Positions 19,228 to 28,044 of a DNA stretch of 64,000 bases are shown here, one piece after another. Both the position numbers and the translations under genes were made by a program. Under the pieces are notes generated by a model. That model saw nothing but the letters and a program-made list of their open reading frames with translations. It was not told the origin of the DNA and did no database searches. The stretch comes from Anabaena sphaerica FACHB-251. Its GTDB lineage: Bacteria; Cyanobacteriota; Cyanobacteriia; Cyanobacteriales; Nostocaceae. The number at the start of each line of letters is the position of its first letter. Positions within the stretch are counted from its first letter, which is position 1. The stretch is from assembly GCF_014696825.1 (NCBI RefSeq), contig NZ_JACJQU010000021.1, positions 1 through 64,000 of the forward strand. Direction: 5' to 3'.

Positions 19228-19481
19228 GTGTATCTTCCTTGTTAACTCCTGATGCTCAACTAGATTTACGCGGCACTCCTTGCCCGATTAATTTTGTGCG
19301 GACAAAACTCCGTTTGGAACAAATGCCACATGGAGGTTTATTGGAAGTCTGGTTAGATGCTGGTGAACCAATTGAACAAGTTCCTGATAGCTTAACAATG
19401 GCAGGTTATCAGGTGGAAAATATTGCAGACTGCTCTGACTATTTTTCTTTGTTGGTACGCCGTCCGGCAACTGCCGCATGA
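19224..19481 (+). CDS. TusA-like sulfurtransferase
   Basis: 85 aa. [20 protein letters not shown] holds the Cys-Pro active-site pair of the TusA/YeeD/SirA family, in which the cysteine carries a persulfide. Such proteins relay sulfur, for example to tRNA thiolation or cofactor synthesis; the acceptor here is unknown. ATGA overlaps on both sides put it between dnaJ and rsgA, an order seen in other cyanobacteria, although the functional link is unclear. Confidence 0.88.
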   Translation: MSVSSLLTPDAQLDLRGTPCPINFVRTKLRLEQMPHGGLLEVWLDAGEPIEQVPDSLTMAGYQVENIADCSDYFSLLVRRPATAA

Positions 19482-20632
19482 AAGGAGATACTGTTTCTAC
19501 GGCTGGACAGTTAGTAGGTACGGTGTTAGCTGTACAGGCGAATTTTTATCGTGTGCAGCTGGATGAAGAACAGGCAGGGGAGCAGGGGAGCAGGGGAGCA
19601 GAGGAGCAGAGGAGCAGAGAAGAAAATTCTTCGCCTACCGCTTCTTCTTTGGAGTCCCCAGTCCCCAGTCCCCAATCGCTCCTCTGTACCCGGAGAACTC
19701 GGTTAAAAAAAATTGGTCAACAGGTGATGGTAGGCGATCGCGTGATCGTGGAAGAACCAGATTGGAGTGGTGGAAGAGGGGCGATCGCTGATGTTTTACC
19801 CCGACAAAGTGAGTTAGACAGACCAGCGATCGCTAATGTTAACCAAATTCTCTTGGTCTTTGCGGTTGCTGATCCACCTTTAGAACCTGTGCAATTGAGC
19901 CGATTTTTAATTAAGACTGAGTCTACAGGGGTTGATGTGCTGTTGTGCCTGAATAAATGTGATTTAATTACTGAAGAGGAACAACAGGAAATAAGCGATC
20001 GCTTATTTAGTTGGGGTTATAAATCCATTTTTATTAGTGTTCAAAATAATATTAATATTCCCCAAGTTGACGAATATTTAAATAATAAAATTACGGTTAT
20101 TGCAGGTCCTTCCGGTGTCGGAAAATCCAGTTTAATTAATATGTTAATCCCCGATGCTAATTTGCGTGTGGGGGAAGTTTCCGGTAAATTAGCCCGTGGT
20201 CGCCATACCACTCGTCATGTAGAATTATTTGAACTCCCTAGCGGTGGTTTATTGGCTGATACTCCTGGTTTTAATCAACCTGATTTAAATTGTAGTCCTG
20301 AAGAATTAATCTATTATTTCCCTGAAGCGAGAAAACGTTTAGAAATTGGTAGTTGTCGATTTAGTGATTGTTTGCATCGAGATGAACCCGATTGTGTAGT
20401 GGGTAATGATTGGGAAAGGTATGAGCATTATTTAGAATTTTTGGATGATGCGATCGCATATCAAACTTTTTTAAAACAACAAACCGATCCTGAATCTACA
20501 TTAAAGTTAATGAGTAAAGGTAAAGGTCAAAATCAATACGAACCCAAACTAGAAAGTAAAAAATATCGTCGGGTTTCTCGTCGGGTACAAGTGCAGAATT
20601 TACAAGATTTTTATACAGATAGTGAGGATTGA
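19478..20632 (+). CDS. rsgA: Ribosome small-subunit GTPase RsgA with an in-frame repeat insertion
   Basis: 384 aa. Circularly permuted GTPase: LCLNKCDL (G4) comes before GPSGVGKSSL (G1) and DTPGF (G3), and the C-terminal zinc module has C..SDCLH...PDC. RsgA checks maturation of the 30S subunit. The N-terminal OB-fold (about 1-95) is interrupted at about residues 32-69 by a low-complexity stretch (GEQGSRGAEEQRSREENSS, then SPVPSPQSLL) that the DNA shows to be tandem repeats. The frame is kept, and conserved sequence (CTRRTRLKKIGQQVMVGDR) resumes directly after. Start overlaps the TusA-like stop by ATGA. Confidence 0.95.
   Translation: MKGDTVSTAGQLVGTVLAVQANFYRVQLDEEQAGEQGSRGAEEQRSREENSSPTASSLESPVPSPQSLLCTRRTRLKKIGQQVMVGDRVIVEEPDWSGGRGAIADVLPRQSELDRPAIANVNQILLVFAVADPPLEPVQLSRFLIKTESTGVDVLLCLNKCDLITEEEQQEISDRLFSWGYKSIFISVQNNINIPQVDEYLNNKITVIAGPSGVGKSSLINMLIPDANLRVGEVSGKLARGRHTTRHVELFELPSGGLLADTPGFNQPDLNCSPEELIYYFPEARKRLEIGSCRFSDCLHRDEPDCVVGNDWERYEHYLEFLDDAIAYQTFLKQQTDPESTLKLMSKGKGQNQYEPKLESKKYRRVSRRVQVQNLQDFYTDSED
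19571..19686. repeat. Octamer/heptamer repeat inside rsgA
   Basis: Octamers of the type AGCAGGGG/AGCAGAGG (19573-19620) are followed by a linker and then TCCCCAG heptamers (19653-19675). The insert is a multiple of three and open in frame. The same two repeat types in the same order occur within mutS2 near 37.3 kb. Confidence 0.9.
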
Positions 20633-20771
20633 AGGAGGTAGGAGTCAGAAGTCAGAATTCAGAATATTTTGAATTTTGAATTGAATATATTCACATCTAT
20701 ATATGTATAGATAGTAACAAGAAGTAGGAAATTTTAGCAGTCCGATTTAATTTGTGAAAATAGAAAAGCGC

Positions 20772-20804
20772 AGATCCCTGAATTCTTTAAGAAGTCGGGG
20801 ATCT
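20772..20804. terminator. Long hairpin downstream of rsgA
   Basis: A stem of about 16 bp (AGATCCCTGAATTCTT pairing with 20789-20804, one mismatch and one G-T pair) with a minimal loop, 140 bp after the rsgA stop. It could end the grpE-rsgA transcript. The stem sequence resembles a dispersed palindromic repeat, and the T-run after it is weak. Confidence 0.45.
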
Positions 20805-20904
20805 TCTTGTTCACGAATGATTAACGATTGCTATATGATCTTAAAATATTGTTAATTTCTGCCAAACTCTCGACCTTCAATTTACAACCCACCCCAGGAC
20901 CATT

Positions 20905-22494
20905 ATGGCTATAGGCTACGTCGCGCTTGTACTTCACGCACATTTACCCTTCGTTCGTCACCCAGAAAGTGACTACGTGCTGGAAGAAGAATGGCTCTAT
21001 GAAGCCATCACCGAAACATATATCCCCTTATTGAAAGTATTTGAAGGCTTAAAGCGAGACGGGATCGACTTTAAAATCACGATGAGTATGACACCTCCCC
21101 TCGTGTCAATGCTGCGTGATCCTTTGCTACAAGAACGCTATGACGCACATTTATCTCAACTAGAAGAACTTATAGAACTGGAAGCGGAGCGGAATGTCCA
21201 AAACGGACATCTTCGTTATTTAGCGGAACATTACGCAACTGAGTTCAACGAAGCGCGTGAGCTATGGGAACGCTATGACGGTGATTTAGTAACAGCTTTT
21301 AAAGGGTTCCAAGATACTAATAACCTAGAAATTATCACTTGCGGTGCTACTCATGGGTATTTACCGCTGATGAAAATGTATCCCCAAGCTGTATGGGCGC
21401 AAATTCAGGTAGCTTGTGAACATTACGAGGAAACTTTTGGTAAAGCACCCAGAGGCATTTGGTTGCCAGAATGCGCTTATTATGAAGGTTTAGACCGAAT
21501 GTTGGCGGACGCAGGTTTGCGTTATTTCCTCACAGATGGGCATGGTATATTATACGCCCGTCCCCGCCCCCGCTTCGGTACTTATGCGCCAATTTTCACT
21601 GAACCTGGTGTAGCAGCTTTCGGTCGAGATCATGAATCTTCTCAACAGGTATGGTCTTCGGAAGTAGGTTATCCTGGTGCGGCTGAATATCGGGAATTTT
21701 ACAAAGATTTGGGCTGGGAAGCTGAATATGAGTATATTAAGCCTTACATTATGCCCAATGGTCAGAGGAAAAACACGGGCATTAAGTATCATAAAATTAC
21801 TGGACGCGGTTTAGGTCTTTCTGATAAGGCACTCTATGATCCTTATTGGGCAAAGGAAAAAGCGGCTGATCACGCTGCTAACTTTATGTATAATCGTGAA
21901 AGACAATCTGAGCATTTACACGGTATCATGGGTCGTCCACCAATCATTGTTTCACCTTATGATGCAGAATTATTTGGTCATTGGTGGTATGAAGGCCCTT
22001 GGTTTATTGATTACCTGTTTCGTAAGTCTTGGTATGACCAAGGAACTTATGAAATGACTCATTTGGCTGATTATTTACGTGCAAATCCCACCCAACAAGT
22101 TTGTCGTCCTGCTCAGTCGAGTTGGGGATATAAAGGATTTCACGAGTATTGGTTAAATGAGACAAATGCCTGGGTTTACCCACATTTACACAAAGCTGCG
22201 GAACGGATGATTGAAATATCAACTCTGGAACCAGAGGATGAATTGCAATGGAAGGCTTTAAACCAAGCAGCAAGAGAGTTATTATTAGCACAATCTTCAG
22301 ACTGGGCATTTATTATGCGGACGGGAACAATGGTTCCTTATGCAGTGAGAAGAACGCGATCGCACTTAATGCGGTTTAATAAACTGTATGAAGATGTGAA
22401 AGTAGGTAAGGTTGATAGCGGTTGGTTGGAAAAAGTCGAGTTGATGGATAATATTTTCCCTGAAATCAACTATCGCGTTTACCGTCCTGTCTAG
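20905..22494 (+). CDS. GH57 family 1,4-alpha-glucan branching enzyme
   Basis: 529 aa. The GH57 motifs are present: HAHLPF at residues 11-16 (motif 1), GIWLPECAY near 189 with the catalytic Glu nucleophile, and SPYDAELFGHWWYEGP near 350 with the acid/base Asp. The C-terminal DUF1957 helical domain completes the branching-enzyme type. It introduces alpha-1,6 branches in storage glucan (glycogen) in the cytosol. No operon partner; downstream is an inverted-repeat element. Confidence 0.92.
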   Translation: MAIGYVALVLHAHLPFVRHPESDYVLEEEWLYEAITETYIPLLKVFEGLKRDGIDFKITMSMTPPLVSMLRDPLLQERYDAHLSQLEELIELEAERNVQNGHLRYLAEHYATEFNEARELWERYDGDLVTAFKGFQDTNNLEIITCGATHGYLPLMKMYPQAVWAQIQVACEHYEETFGKAPRGIWLPECAYYEGLDRMLADAGLRYFLTDGHGILYARPRPRFGTYAPIFTEPGVAAFGRDHESSQQVWSSEVGYPGAAEYREFYKDLGWEAEYEYIKPYIMPNGQRKNTGIKYHKITGRGLGLSDKALYDPYWAKEKAADHAANFMYNRERQSEHLHGIMGRPPIIVSPYDAELFGHWWYEGPWFIDYLFRKSWYDQGTYEMTHLADYLRANPTQQVCRPAQSSWGYKGFHEYWLNETNAWVYPHLHKAAERMIEISTLEPEDELQWKALNQAARELLLAQSSDWAFIMRTGTMVPYAVRRTRSHLMRFNKLYEDVKVGKVDSGWLEKVELMDNIFPEINYRVYRPV

Positions 22495-22498
22495 TCTC

Positions 22499-22800
22499 TG
22501 TCGGCATCAGGATTTACAGGATTTGAGGATGAATCAAGATGAGTAAAGATAACAGGTGACAGGGAACAGGTGACAGGTGACGATGCTCAAAGCCTTTTGG
22601 TGTCTAAGTTGTAGCATGAGTTCATGTCCTAATCACCTTGTCCGTTGCTACATATCTGAAATCTTGAAAATCTTCAAATCCTGACCAATCCTGATTCCGA
22701 CAAAAAATAGATACACTTATACAGATGAGATATTTTCCTAACCTCACCTATATCTAACTGTATCTAAAATCCTGTAAATCCTTAAATCCTGATGCCGACA
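22499..22800. mobile_element. MITE-like element with inverted ends (TGTCGGCATCAGGATTT)
   Basis: The left end TGTCGGCATCAGGATTTACA at 22499 is matched in inverse orientation by 22768-22800; a third, inverted internal copy (TGTCGGAATCAGGATT read on the minus strand) lies at 22657-22702. The 300-bp interior holds heptamer repeats (GGTGACA) and no coding frame. It starts five bases after the GH57 stop codon. Mobility is inferred from structure only. Confidence 0.6.
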
Positions 22801-22869
22801 ATAAAAATAAACACACTTTTAGCCAATTGTATTCCCAATATAGCCGAAAAAATCCAGGTGTCAATATCA

Positions 22870-22956
22870 ATGGCTGAAAAAACCAAAACTCATCAGATTA
22901 TTGACTTTATTATCAATAATCTTGAGAATAAAGCTACTTATTACGAAAAAACTTGA
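22870..22956 (+). CDS. Possible 28-aa small protein
   Basis: ATG to TGA, starting MAEKTKTHQIIDFIINNL and rich in Lys, Asn and Ile. A possible AGG lies 11-13 nt upstream. It is helical and could be real, but short AT-rich frames arise often by chance and there is no neighbour to support it. Low confidence. Confidence 0.2.
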   Translation: MAEKTKTHQIIDFIINNLENKATYYEKT

Positions 22957-23005
22957 CAAACACCTTTTTTGCTGAAAATCAGATTTAAAAAACTAATGAA
23001 AACAA

Positions 23006-23031
23006 AACCCCCAGTGACGGTACTGAGGGTT
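23006..23031 (-). terminator. Terminator of the 75-aa membrane protein gene
   Basis: AACCCCCAGT (23006-23015) pairs with ACTGAGGGTT (23022-23031) with one mismatch. Read on the minus strand the stem is followed by TTTTGTTTT; on the plus strand by ATTTTT, so it may work in both directions. It sits about 35 bp past the stop codon of the minus-strand gene. Confidence 0.8.
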
Positions 23032-23066
23032 ATTTTTATAGACATTTGATTAAGCGGCCTTGACTA

Positions 23067-23294
23067 CTATTGAGGTAAAGTGCGGCTGGTGTAAGCATCG
23101 ATCGCATAGGCGGGAGTGCGATCTCTGTAATCTATTTCCATGCCAGTAATAGACTTAGCCAATTGTTCAAAAGACTCAGAACGCCAGTTACGTTCATGTA
23201 TAGGCTTGGTTTGTTCACCCATGAAGTAAGCCAAAGAACCGACAACAGAACCAGCAACCCAACCTACAACTAATAATGCAATTAAGATAGTCAT
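23067..23294 (-). CDS. Small single-helix membrane protein, cyanobacterial
   Basis: 75 aa. One N-terminal membrane helix (residues 2-24, ILIALLVVGWVAGSVVGSLA), then a conserved-looking hydrophilic part (GEQTKPIHERNWRSESFEQL, then YRDRTPAYAIDAYTSRTLP). A GAGG ribosome site precedes the ATG and a good terminator follows, so it is a genuine single-gene unit. The layout resembles small thylakoid proteins that assist photosystem assembly (Psb35-like proteins are one possibility), but I cannot assign it from sequence alone. Confidence 0.75.
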   Translation of the reverse strand: MTILIALLVVGWVAGSVVGSLAYFMGEQTKPIHERNWRSESFEQLAKSITGMEIDYRDRTPAYAIDAYTSRTLPQ

Positions 23295-23593
23295 TCTGAA
23301 AACCTCGTCGTTTAAGTTATATTTCCTTATGTAAATAAATGTAACAGGTTTTTAATAAATTTGCAAACTGTCTCCAAGGTGTGCTAACCGATGGGTTCTA
23401 TTGGGTATTCCACACTGTGACCATTTTCGCAACTCAATGTAAACACGCCAAACTTTTTATAAATGCACTATAAAATGTATTTACATTTTCTGTTCCCGAA
23501 ATAAGCGAAGAGATGATTGAAAAATAAGTAAATTCTGTGACACAATGAGTATAATATTTCTCAGTCTTAACAATTCTTTCCCAGTTGACATAA

Positions 23594-24940
23594 ATGAAAC
23601 TTTGGCAACCCAATCAACATCTGAATAATGGCAGATTCATTATCCAAAAAGTGCTGGGTAGCGGTGGCTTTGGTGTGACTTATAGCGTCAGAGAAAGGGA
23701 TACATATAAATTATTTGTCCTGAAAACTCTCAACCATATTCAACAAAATAAACAAAATTTTAAACAGCTACAGGTAAAGTTTGTTAATGAAGCTTTGCGG
23801 TTAGCTAAATGTAGTCATCCCCATATTGTCAAAGTCTATGAAGTGATCCAAGAAGACGGACTTTGGTGCATGGTAATGGAATATATTGATGGACAAGATA
23901 TAGCTAATTATATTGATATCAATGGAGTGTTATCAGAACAAGAAGCACTACTATATATCGATCAAATTGGGCAAGCTTTAGAATATATACATCACCAAGG
24001 ATTTTTACATCGAGATATCAAGCCTAGTAATATAATTTTACGTCGAGGAAAATCAGAAGTAGTTTTAATAGATTTTGGTTTAGCACGAGAATATACCAAC
24101 GGGCAAATTAAAAGCATGACTAATGAGAGAACCGATGGTTATGCACCAATTGAACAATATAAAAGAAGAGGTAATTTTGGTGCATATACAGATATTTATG
24201 CCTTAGCTGCAACTCTGTATACTTTATTAACCAAAGAAGTACCTATACCTGCTGAATATAGAAATAGAAATAATACTTTACCACCACCAAAGCAATTTAA
24301 CTCACAAATTAGTGACAGAGTAAATGATGCTATTGTGCAAGGGATGGCTTTGGAACCGGAAAACCGTCCTCAGTCGATATTTGATTTTAGAGAATTACTA
24401 GGTCTTGCTAGTATTTTATCCTCTCAGGATATAGAGGAAAAACTGATTTCAGCGGTGGGGATGGACTATACCCGACTGCGGGACTTACTCGCATCTGGAA
24501 GGTGGAAAGAAGCAGATGAAGAAACAACGCGCGTGATGTTAGCAGTAGTAGGAAAAGAAAATGATGGTTGCTTGAATGAAAAAGATATTTATAATTTTCC
24601 CTGTCGAGATATCCGCACTATTGACCAACTGTGGGTAAAATATAGTCATGGAAGGTTTGGGTTTTCTGTGCAAAAACGTATTTATCAAAGTATGCGGGGG
24701 ACTAAAAATTTTTACCGAGATTTTTGGAATAATTTTGGTGAGCAAGTGGGTTGGAGGAAAGACAAAAAGTGGATGTACTATGAAGATTTGACTTTTAATA
24801 TTACCGCACCAGAAGCCCATTTACCAAGTGGAATTTTTTGGTTTGATTCTTGGTGGGGACGTTATGGGTGGTTTTTGTTGGATGGGGTAGAGAAGCGTTT
24901 TTATTATTTAGTAGCGCGAGTAATTAAGTGTAATATATGA
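23594..24940 (+). CDS. Serine/threonine protein kinase fused to a GUN4 domain
   Basis: 448 aa. The kinase domain (about 12-265) has the glycine loop GSGGFGVTYSV, an invariant Lys (VLKTL), catalytic LHRDIKPSNIIL, DFG (LIDFGLAR) and the cyanobacterial DGYAPIEQY activation motif. Residues about 290-440 form a GUN4 domain (YTRLRDLLASGRWKEADEET...). GUN4 binds porphyrins in tetrapyrrole control; the fusion suggests a kinase that senses a tetrapyrrole or uses this fold for binding. No membrane segment. A truncated copy of its first 29 codons lies just downstream. Confidence 0.92.
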   Translation: MKLWQPNQHLNNGRFIIQKVLGSGGFGVTYSVRERDTYKLFVLKTLNHIQQNKQNFKQLQVKFVNEALRLAKCSHPHIVKVYEVIQEDGLWCMVMEYIDGQDIANYIDINGVLSEQEALLYIDQIGQALEYIHHQGFLHRDIKPSNIILRRGKSEVVLIDFGLAREYTNGQIKSMTNERTDGYAPIEQYKRRGNFGAYTDIYALAATLYTLLTKEVPIPAEYRNRNNTLPPPKQFNSQISDRVNDAIVQGMALEPENRPQSIFDFRELLGLASILSSQDIEEKLISAVGMDYTRLRDLLASGRWKEADEETTRVMLAVVGKENDGCLNEKDIYNFPCRDIRTIDQLWVKYSHGRFGFSVQKRIYQSMRGTKNFYRDFWNNFGEQVGWRKDKKWMYYEDLTFNITAPEAHLPSGIFWFDSWWGRYGWFLLDGVEKRFYYLVARVIKCNI

Positions 24941-25050
24941 TATACCGCAGAATTCAGAACTCAGGAGTAAAACTGGCTTTGTGTCTAGCTTGTAATTTAG
25001 ATTCTGTACTTCATTGATCTGCAATCTGCTGTATCTTAATTTATAAATCT

Positions 25051-25140
25051 ATGAAAATCTGGATACCTAATCAAGAACTGAAAAACGGTAGATTTATTAT
25101 CCAAAAAGCTCACTGTGCAGGTGGGTTTGGTGCAACTTAA
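25051..25140 (+). pseudogene. Truncated duplicate of the kinase N-terminus
   Basis: 29 codons beginning MKIWIPNQELKNGRFIIQKA and ending GGFGAT then stop. It matches the first part of the kinase gene 1.4 kb upstream (MKLWQPNQHLNNGRFIIQK). No kinase sequence follows, so it is a relic of a paralog. Confidence 0.75.
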
Positions 25141-25602
25141 TAATGTCTCATGAAATATAGCAATCCTAAATGATTCATAAACACTTTCTGTTCCCTGTTC
25201 CCTGTTCCCTGTTCCCTTCCCATGACTTACGTCACGCTACGCTATCACCGATAAGTTCTCAACTCAAATAGGATCGCTATATATATTTTAAATATCTATC
25301 CTACGTTATTTTATAAATATATGGTTATATATTTCCTGCGGTAGACACACAAGAAATTGCTTTTTGGTAAGTTAGAGTAGATTTATAAAGTAACAGCAGT
25401 TTACCAATCGCCTGCCTATCTTGGTTTAGCTGGCATAATGTCGCAATAGCCGATATCTCTATTCAACCTGAGTTTGTTGAAAGCGGGTCATCAAGAAGTC
25501 CTTATCGTAACTTTTGGAATCAATACTAATTTCACCCCGTCAACGTCAAGAAAATCTACTGTGCAATATGTTTCAATATATTAAATAAAATTGCAGTTAA
25601 AA
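25141..25602. other. Intergenic region with heptamer repeat and a possible gene relic
   Basis: TTCCCTG heptamers occupy about 25188-25217, followed by a small palindromic insertion-like stretch (GTCACGCTACGCTATCACCG). At about 25440-25530 a short protein-like frame (ADISIQPEFVESGSSRSPYR, then NFWNQY and stop) is present with a stop-laden upstream part, possibly the end of a decayed gene of unknown family. Nothing else supported. Confidence 0.4.
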
Positions 25603-25881
25603 ATGATGGAAAATACATTAGTTGATAAAACCTTCCGTGACAGCAATGGCAAAATTGTTTTAGCTCAGATGCCAAACCTACCGCTTATTGTTTGGATAGT
25701 AGCTAGTTTACTAGCTATAGTTTTTACAACTGGCAAAATTAATACAGTGTTAGGCGTACTGGCAGATGGCTCGTTGTTTACTTGGGCCTGGATGGAATTA
25801 TTTCAAGGCGTTAATTATTTTCGCAGATCGCTAGGTCTTGCCGTATTTATTGGTATTATCGTATCAAAACTGATGTACTAA
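25603..25881 (+). CDS. Small two-helix membrane protein, unknown function
   Basis: 92 aa from ATG 25603 (an in-frame TTG at 25591 would add 4 aa; ATG 25606 is also possible). A 35-residue soluble start precedes two hydrophobic stretches (about 26-44, LPLIVWIVASLLAIVFTT, and about 75-90, LAVFIGIIVSKLMY) separated by an aromatic loop (FTWAWMELFQGVNYFRR). I recognise no family, but the hydrophobic pattern and lack of low-complexity sequence suggest a real gene. It converges on petA. Confidence 0.6.
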   Translation: MMENTLVDKTFRDSNGKIVLAQMPNLPLIVWIVASLLAIVFTTGKINTVLGVLADGSLFTWAWMELFQGVNYFRRSLGLAVFIGIIVSKLMY

Positions 25882-25984
25882 AAACCAATAACCGAAGTTG
25901 CCTTACGACGTTGTTCCGGGCTTACCTCAAGATAACGTTGCAGAGTTGTTGAGTGTTTCATTAGATTTCATGTCTATAAAAAAA

Positions 25985-26003
25985 GACAGGCAATATGCCT
26001 GTC
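25985..26003 (-). terminator. Intrinsic terminator of petC-petA
   Basis: A perfect 8-bp stem (GACAGGCA / TGCCTGTC) with a 3-nt loop, followed on the minus strand by a run of seven T, about 30 bp after the petA stop codon. Confidence 0.92.
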
Positions 26004-26029
26004 CCATAAATAATTATTTAGCAGAGAAT

Positions 26030-27031
26030 TTAGAAATTCATCTCAGCAGCTTGGACTTTTTCCACCTGCTTCTTCTTCAGCACTAGCATAACTTGTGCCA
26101 ACATCACTAAACAGATGAAAGCAACCATCCATGCAACTCTGGAACTATCTTGTAAGACGATTTCTGCATCTTTTTGACCGAAACCACCAACGTTGGGATT
26201 CACGGTAAGAGCATCACCAGATGCAACTGTTTGTCCTTCAGAAACAATCAGTTCTGGACCTGCGGGAACGGTATCGTTAACAACTTCACCAGATGCGGTT
26301 GTGATGCTAACTACATACTTAACATTACCGTCTTCATCTTCTGTTTTGGCAATCTTGCTGATTGTGCCAGCAGCAGAAGCGTTGTAAATGTTGTTATTGC
26401 TCTTTTCACCTGTGGGGTAAACTTGTCCACGTCCTCTGTTACCGCCAACATGAACGGAATATTTGCCAAAGTGGATATTTTTGTCGGTAGCGGGGTTAGG
26501 TGAAAGCACAGGGAAGACGATTTCTTGATATTCTTCACCTGGTAAGGGTCCAACGATGACGATATTTTCTTTGTCTTCGCTGTAGCTTTGGAAGGGAGTC
26601 TCACCGATTTCTTCCTTCATTTCTTCAGGAATGCGGTCTTCTGGCGCAATCTTGAAGCCTTCGGGTAACATCAATACAGCACCAACGTTTAAACCGACTT
26701 TAGAACCATCAGCACCTACTTGCTGTACGCTGGTATCGTAGGGGATTTTGACGATCGCTTTAAATACGGTATCAGGTAATACTGATTGGGGTACTTCTAC
26801 TTCTGTATTTTTTGCGGCTAAGTGACAGTTAGCGCAAACGATCCGTCCTGTCGGTTCGCGGGGGGTTTCAGGATAGGTGGCTTGCGCCCAGAAGGGATAA
26901 GCAGCAGCAGTTTGGGGTCGGGCGAAATCGCTGGTGAAGAAAAATGTCACGGTAGCGATCGCTATAAGTAATGTATTTAACATTACTTTAGCAGCGCGAG
27001 TTAACCTCGCAGGTGTACGGGCGTTTCTCAT
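26030..27031 (-). CDS. petA: Apocytochrome f, PetA
   Basis: 333 aa. The N-terminal signal (about 1-44) ends at AYPFWAQ, whose Tyr becomes the mature N-terminus and axial haem ligand. The c-type haem site is CANCH at about residue 65. The large lumenal domain is followed by one C-terminal membrane helix (about 298-318) and a short stromal tail ending VQAAEMNF. It transfers electrons from the Rieske centre to plastocyanin or cytochrome c6 in the thylakoid b6f complex. Second gene of petC-petA. Confidence 0.98.
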   Translation of the reverse strand: MRNARTPARLTRAAKVMLNTLLIAIATVTFFFTSDFARPQTAAAYPFWAQATYPETPREPTGRIVCANCHLAAKNTEVEVPQSVLPDTVFKAIVKIPYDTSVQQVGADGSKVGLNVGAVLMLPEGFKIAPEDRIPEEMKEEIGETPFQSYSEDKENIVIVGPLPGEEYQEIVFPVLSPNPATDKNIHFGKYSVHVGGNRGRGQVYPTGEKSNNNIYNASAAGTISKIAKTEDEDGNVKYVVSITTASGEVVNDTVPAGPELIVSEGQTVASGDALTVNPNVGGFGQKDAEIVLQDSSRVAWMVAFICLVMLAQVMLVLKKKQVEKVQAAEMNF

Positions 27032-27045
27032 CTCTATAAAGTCAT

Positions 27046-27101
27046 TTGTCAGTGGTCAGTTGTCAGTGGTCAGTGGTCAGTTGTCATTGGTCAGTTGTCG
27101 A
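27046..27101. repeat. Heptamer repeat inside the petC-petA operon (GTCAGTG/GTCAGTT)
   Basis: About eight GTCAGTG/GTCAGTT units fill the spacer between petC and petA, which is otherwise a tightly regulated photosynthesis operon. No terminator accompanies it. Confidence 0.85.
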
Positions 27102-27148
27102 GAGTTGACTAAAGACTAATAACTCGATACCCCGCACTCAGAAATCAA

Positions 27149-27688
27149 TTAACTCCACCAAGGTTCTTCACCGGTGCGGAAGTCGGTTTCTGTCCAAGCG
27201 GTTAAAACAATTTTGTCGTTATCTGTTTTGGCATGAGCCAAAGCCAAAGACTTGGGTGCAGGTCCGCGGACAACTTTACCAGTAGCATCGTACTGGGAAC
27301 CGTGACAAGGGCATTTAAACTTGTTCTCTGCTACGTTCCAGGGAACAACACAACCTAAGTGGGTGCAAATAGCATTAATGCCATAGTCTGCGATCGCTTC
27401 TTTGCTTTCCACCACAATATAGGTAGGATCTCCCTTGAGTCCTTGTACTAGGGTGCGATCGCCTACATTATGGCTTTCTAGAAACTTAGCAAGGCTAACA
27501 TCGTTACCCAATTCGTCTTTTGCTGTTGCACCACCACCAGCACCACCGCTGCTAGGAGGGATAAAGTAATTGACAACAGGATACAATGCACCTAGAGCTA
27601 CTCCGGTGACAGTCCCAAAAGTCAGCAGGTTCATGAACTGACGACGACCCATGTCGGGTACGTCCATTGATTCAGAAAATTGAGCCAT
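27149..27688 (-). CDS. petC: Cytochrome b6f Rieske iron-sulfur protein, PetC
   Basis: 179 aa. An uncleaved N-terminal membrane anchor (about 20-42, [20 protein letters not shown]) of the twin-arginine type (MGRRQFMN) precedes a Gly-rich hinge ([14 protein letters not shown]) and the [2Fe-2S] domain with CTHLGC and CPCHGSQYD. It takes electrons from plastoquinol in the b6f complex. Main cyanobacterial petC type, cotranscribed with petA as usual. Confidence 0.98.
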   Translation of the reverse strand: MAQFSESMDVPDMGRRQFMNLLTFGTVTGVALGALYPVVNYFIPPSSGGAGGGATAKDELGNDVSLAKFLESHNVGDRTLVQGLKGDPTYIVVESKEAIADYGINAICTHLGCVVPWNVAENKFKCPCHGSQYDATGKVVRGPAPKSLALAHAKTDNDKIVLTAWTETDFRTGEEPWWS

Positions 27689-28044
27689 AGTCTACGCGCT
27701 CTTTGTGTAATTTGTTAAGCATTTTGACAAGAGTGGTAGCAACTAGCCTCACACTTTGCCTGAGTCGAAATGCTAACGCCCTCAGCGATGCCATACTTCT
27801 TTGTTGCAAGACTGATCTAGCATCATTGTCTGTTAGCATTACATTTCTTTATATCCTTATCATACTGGAGTTACGGAACTTAATATCATAACTAAATGTA
27901 AAATCTAATTGAGATAATCCATGATCCCATAAGGCTTAGGCTCTCATCTTTCCCAGGGTTAAGACAGACTCACTATCATTATTCTGTTCCCGTAGCCTGG
28001 CGTAAGCCATATCGAAAATCGAAAATCCTAAATTTTGAATTAAT
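27689..28044. other. Intergenic region upstream of petC and of the DUF3067 gene
   Basis: About 355 bp with divergent promoters expected. A widely spaced inverted repeat AATGCTAAC (27769-27777) / GTTAGCATT (27832-27840) is present and could be a binding site or a stem in the petC leader. A small palindromic insertion-like stretch lies near 27990-28010. No gene. Confidence 0.4.

Noticed and set aside
26174-26604. Frames on both strands within petA
   Set aside because: Shadows of the cytochrome f gene.
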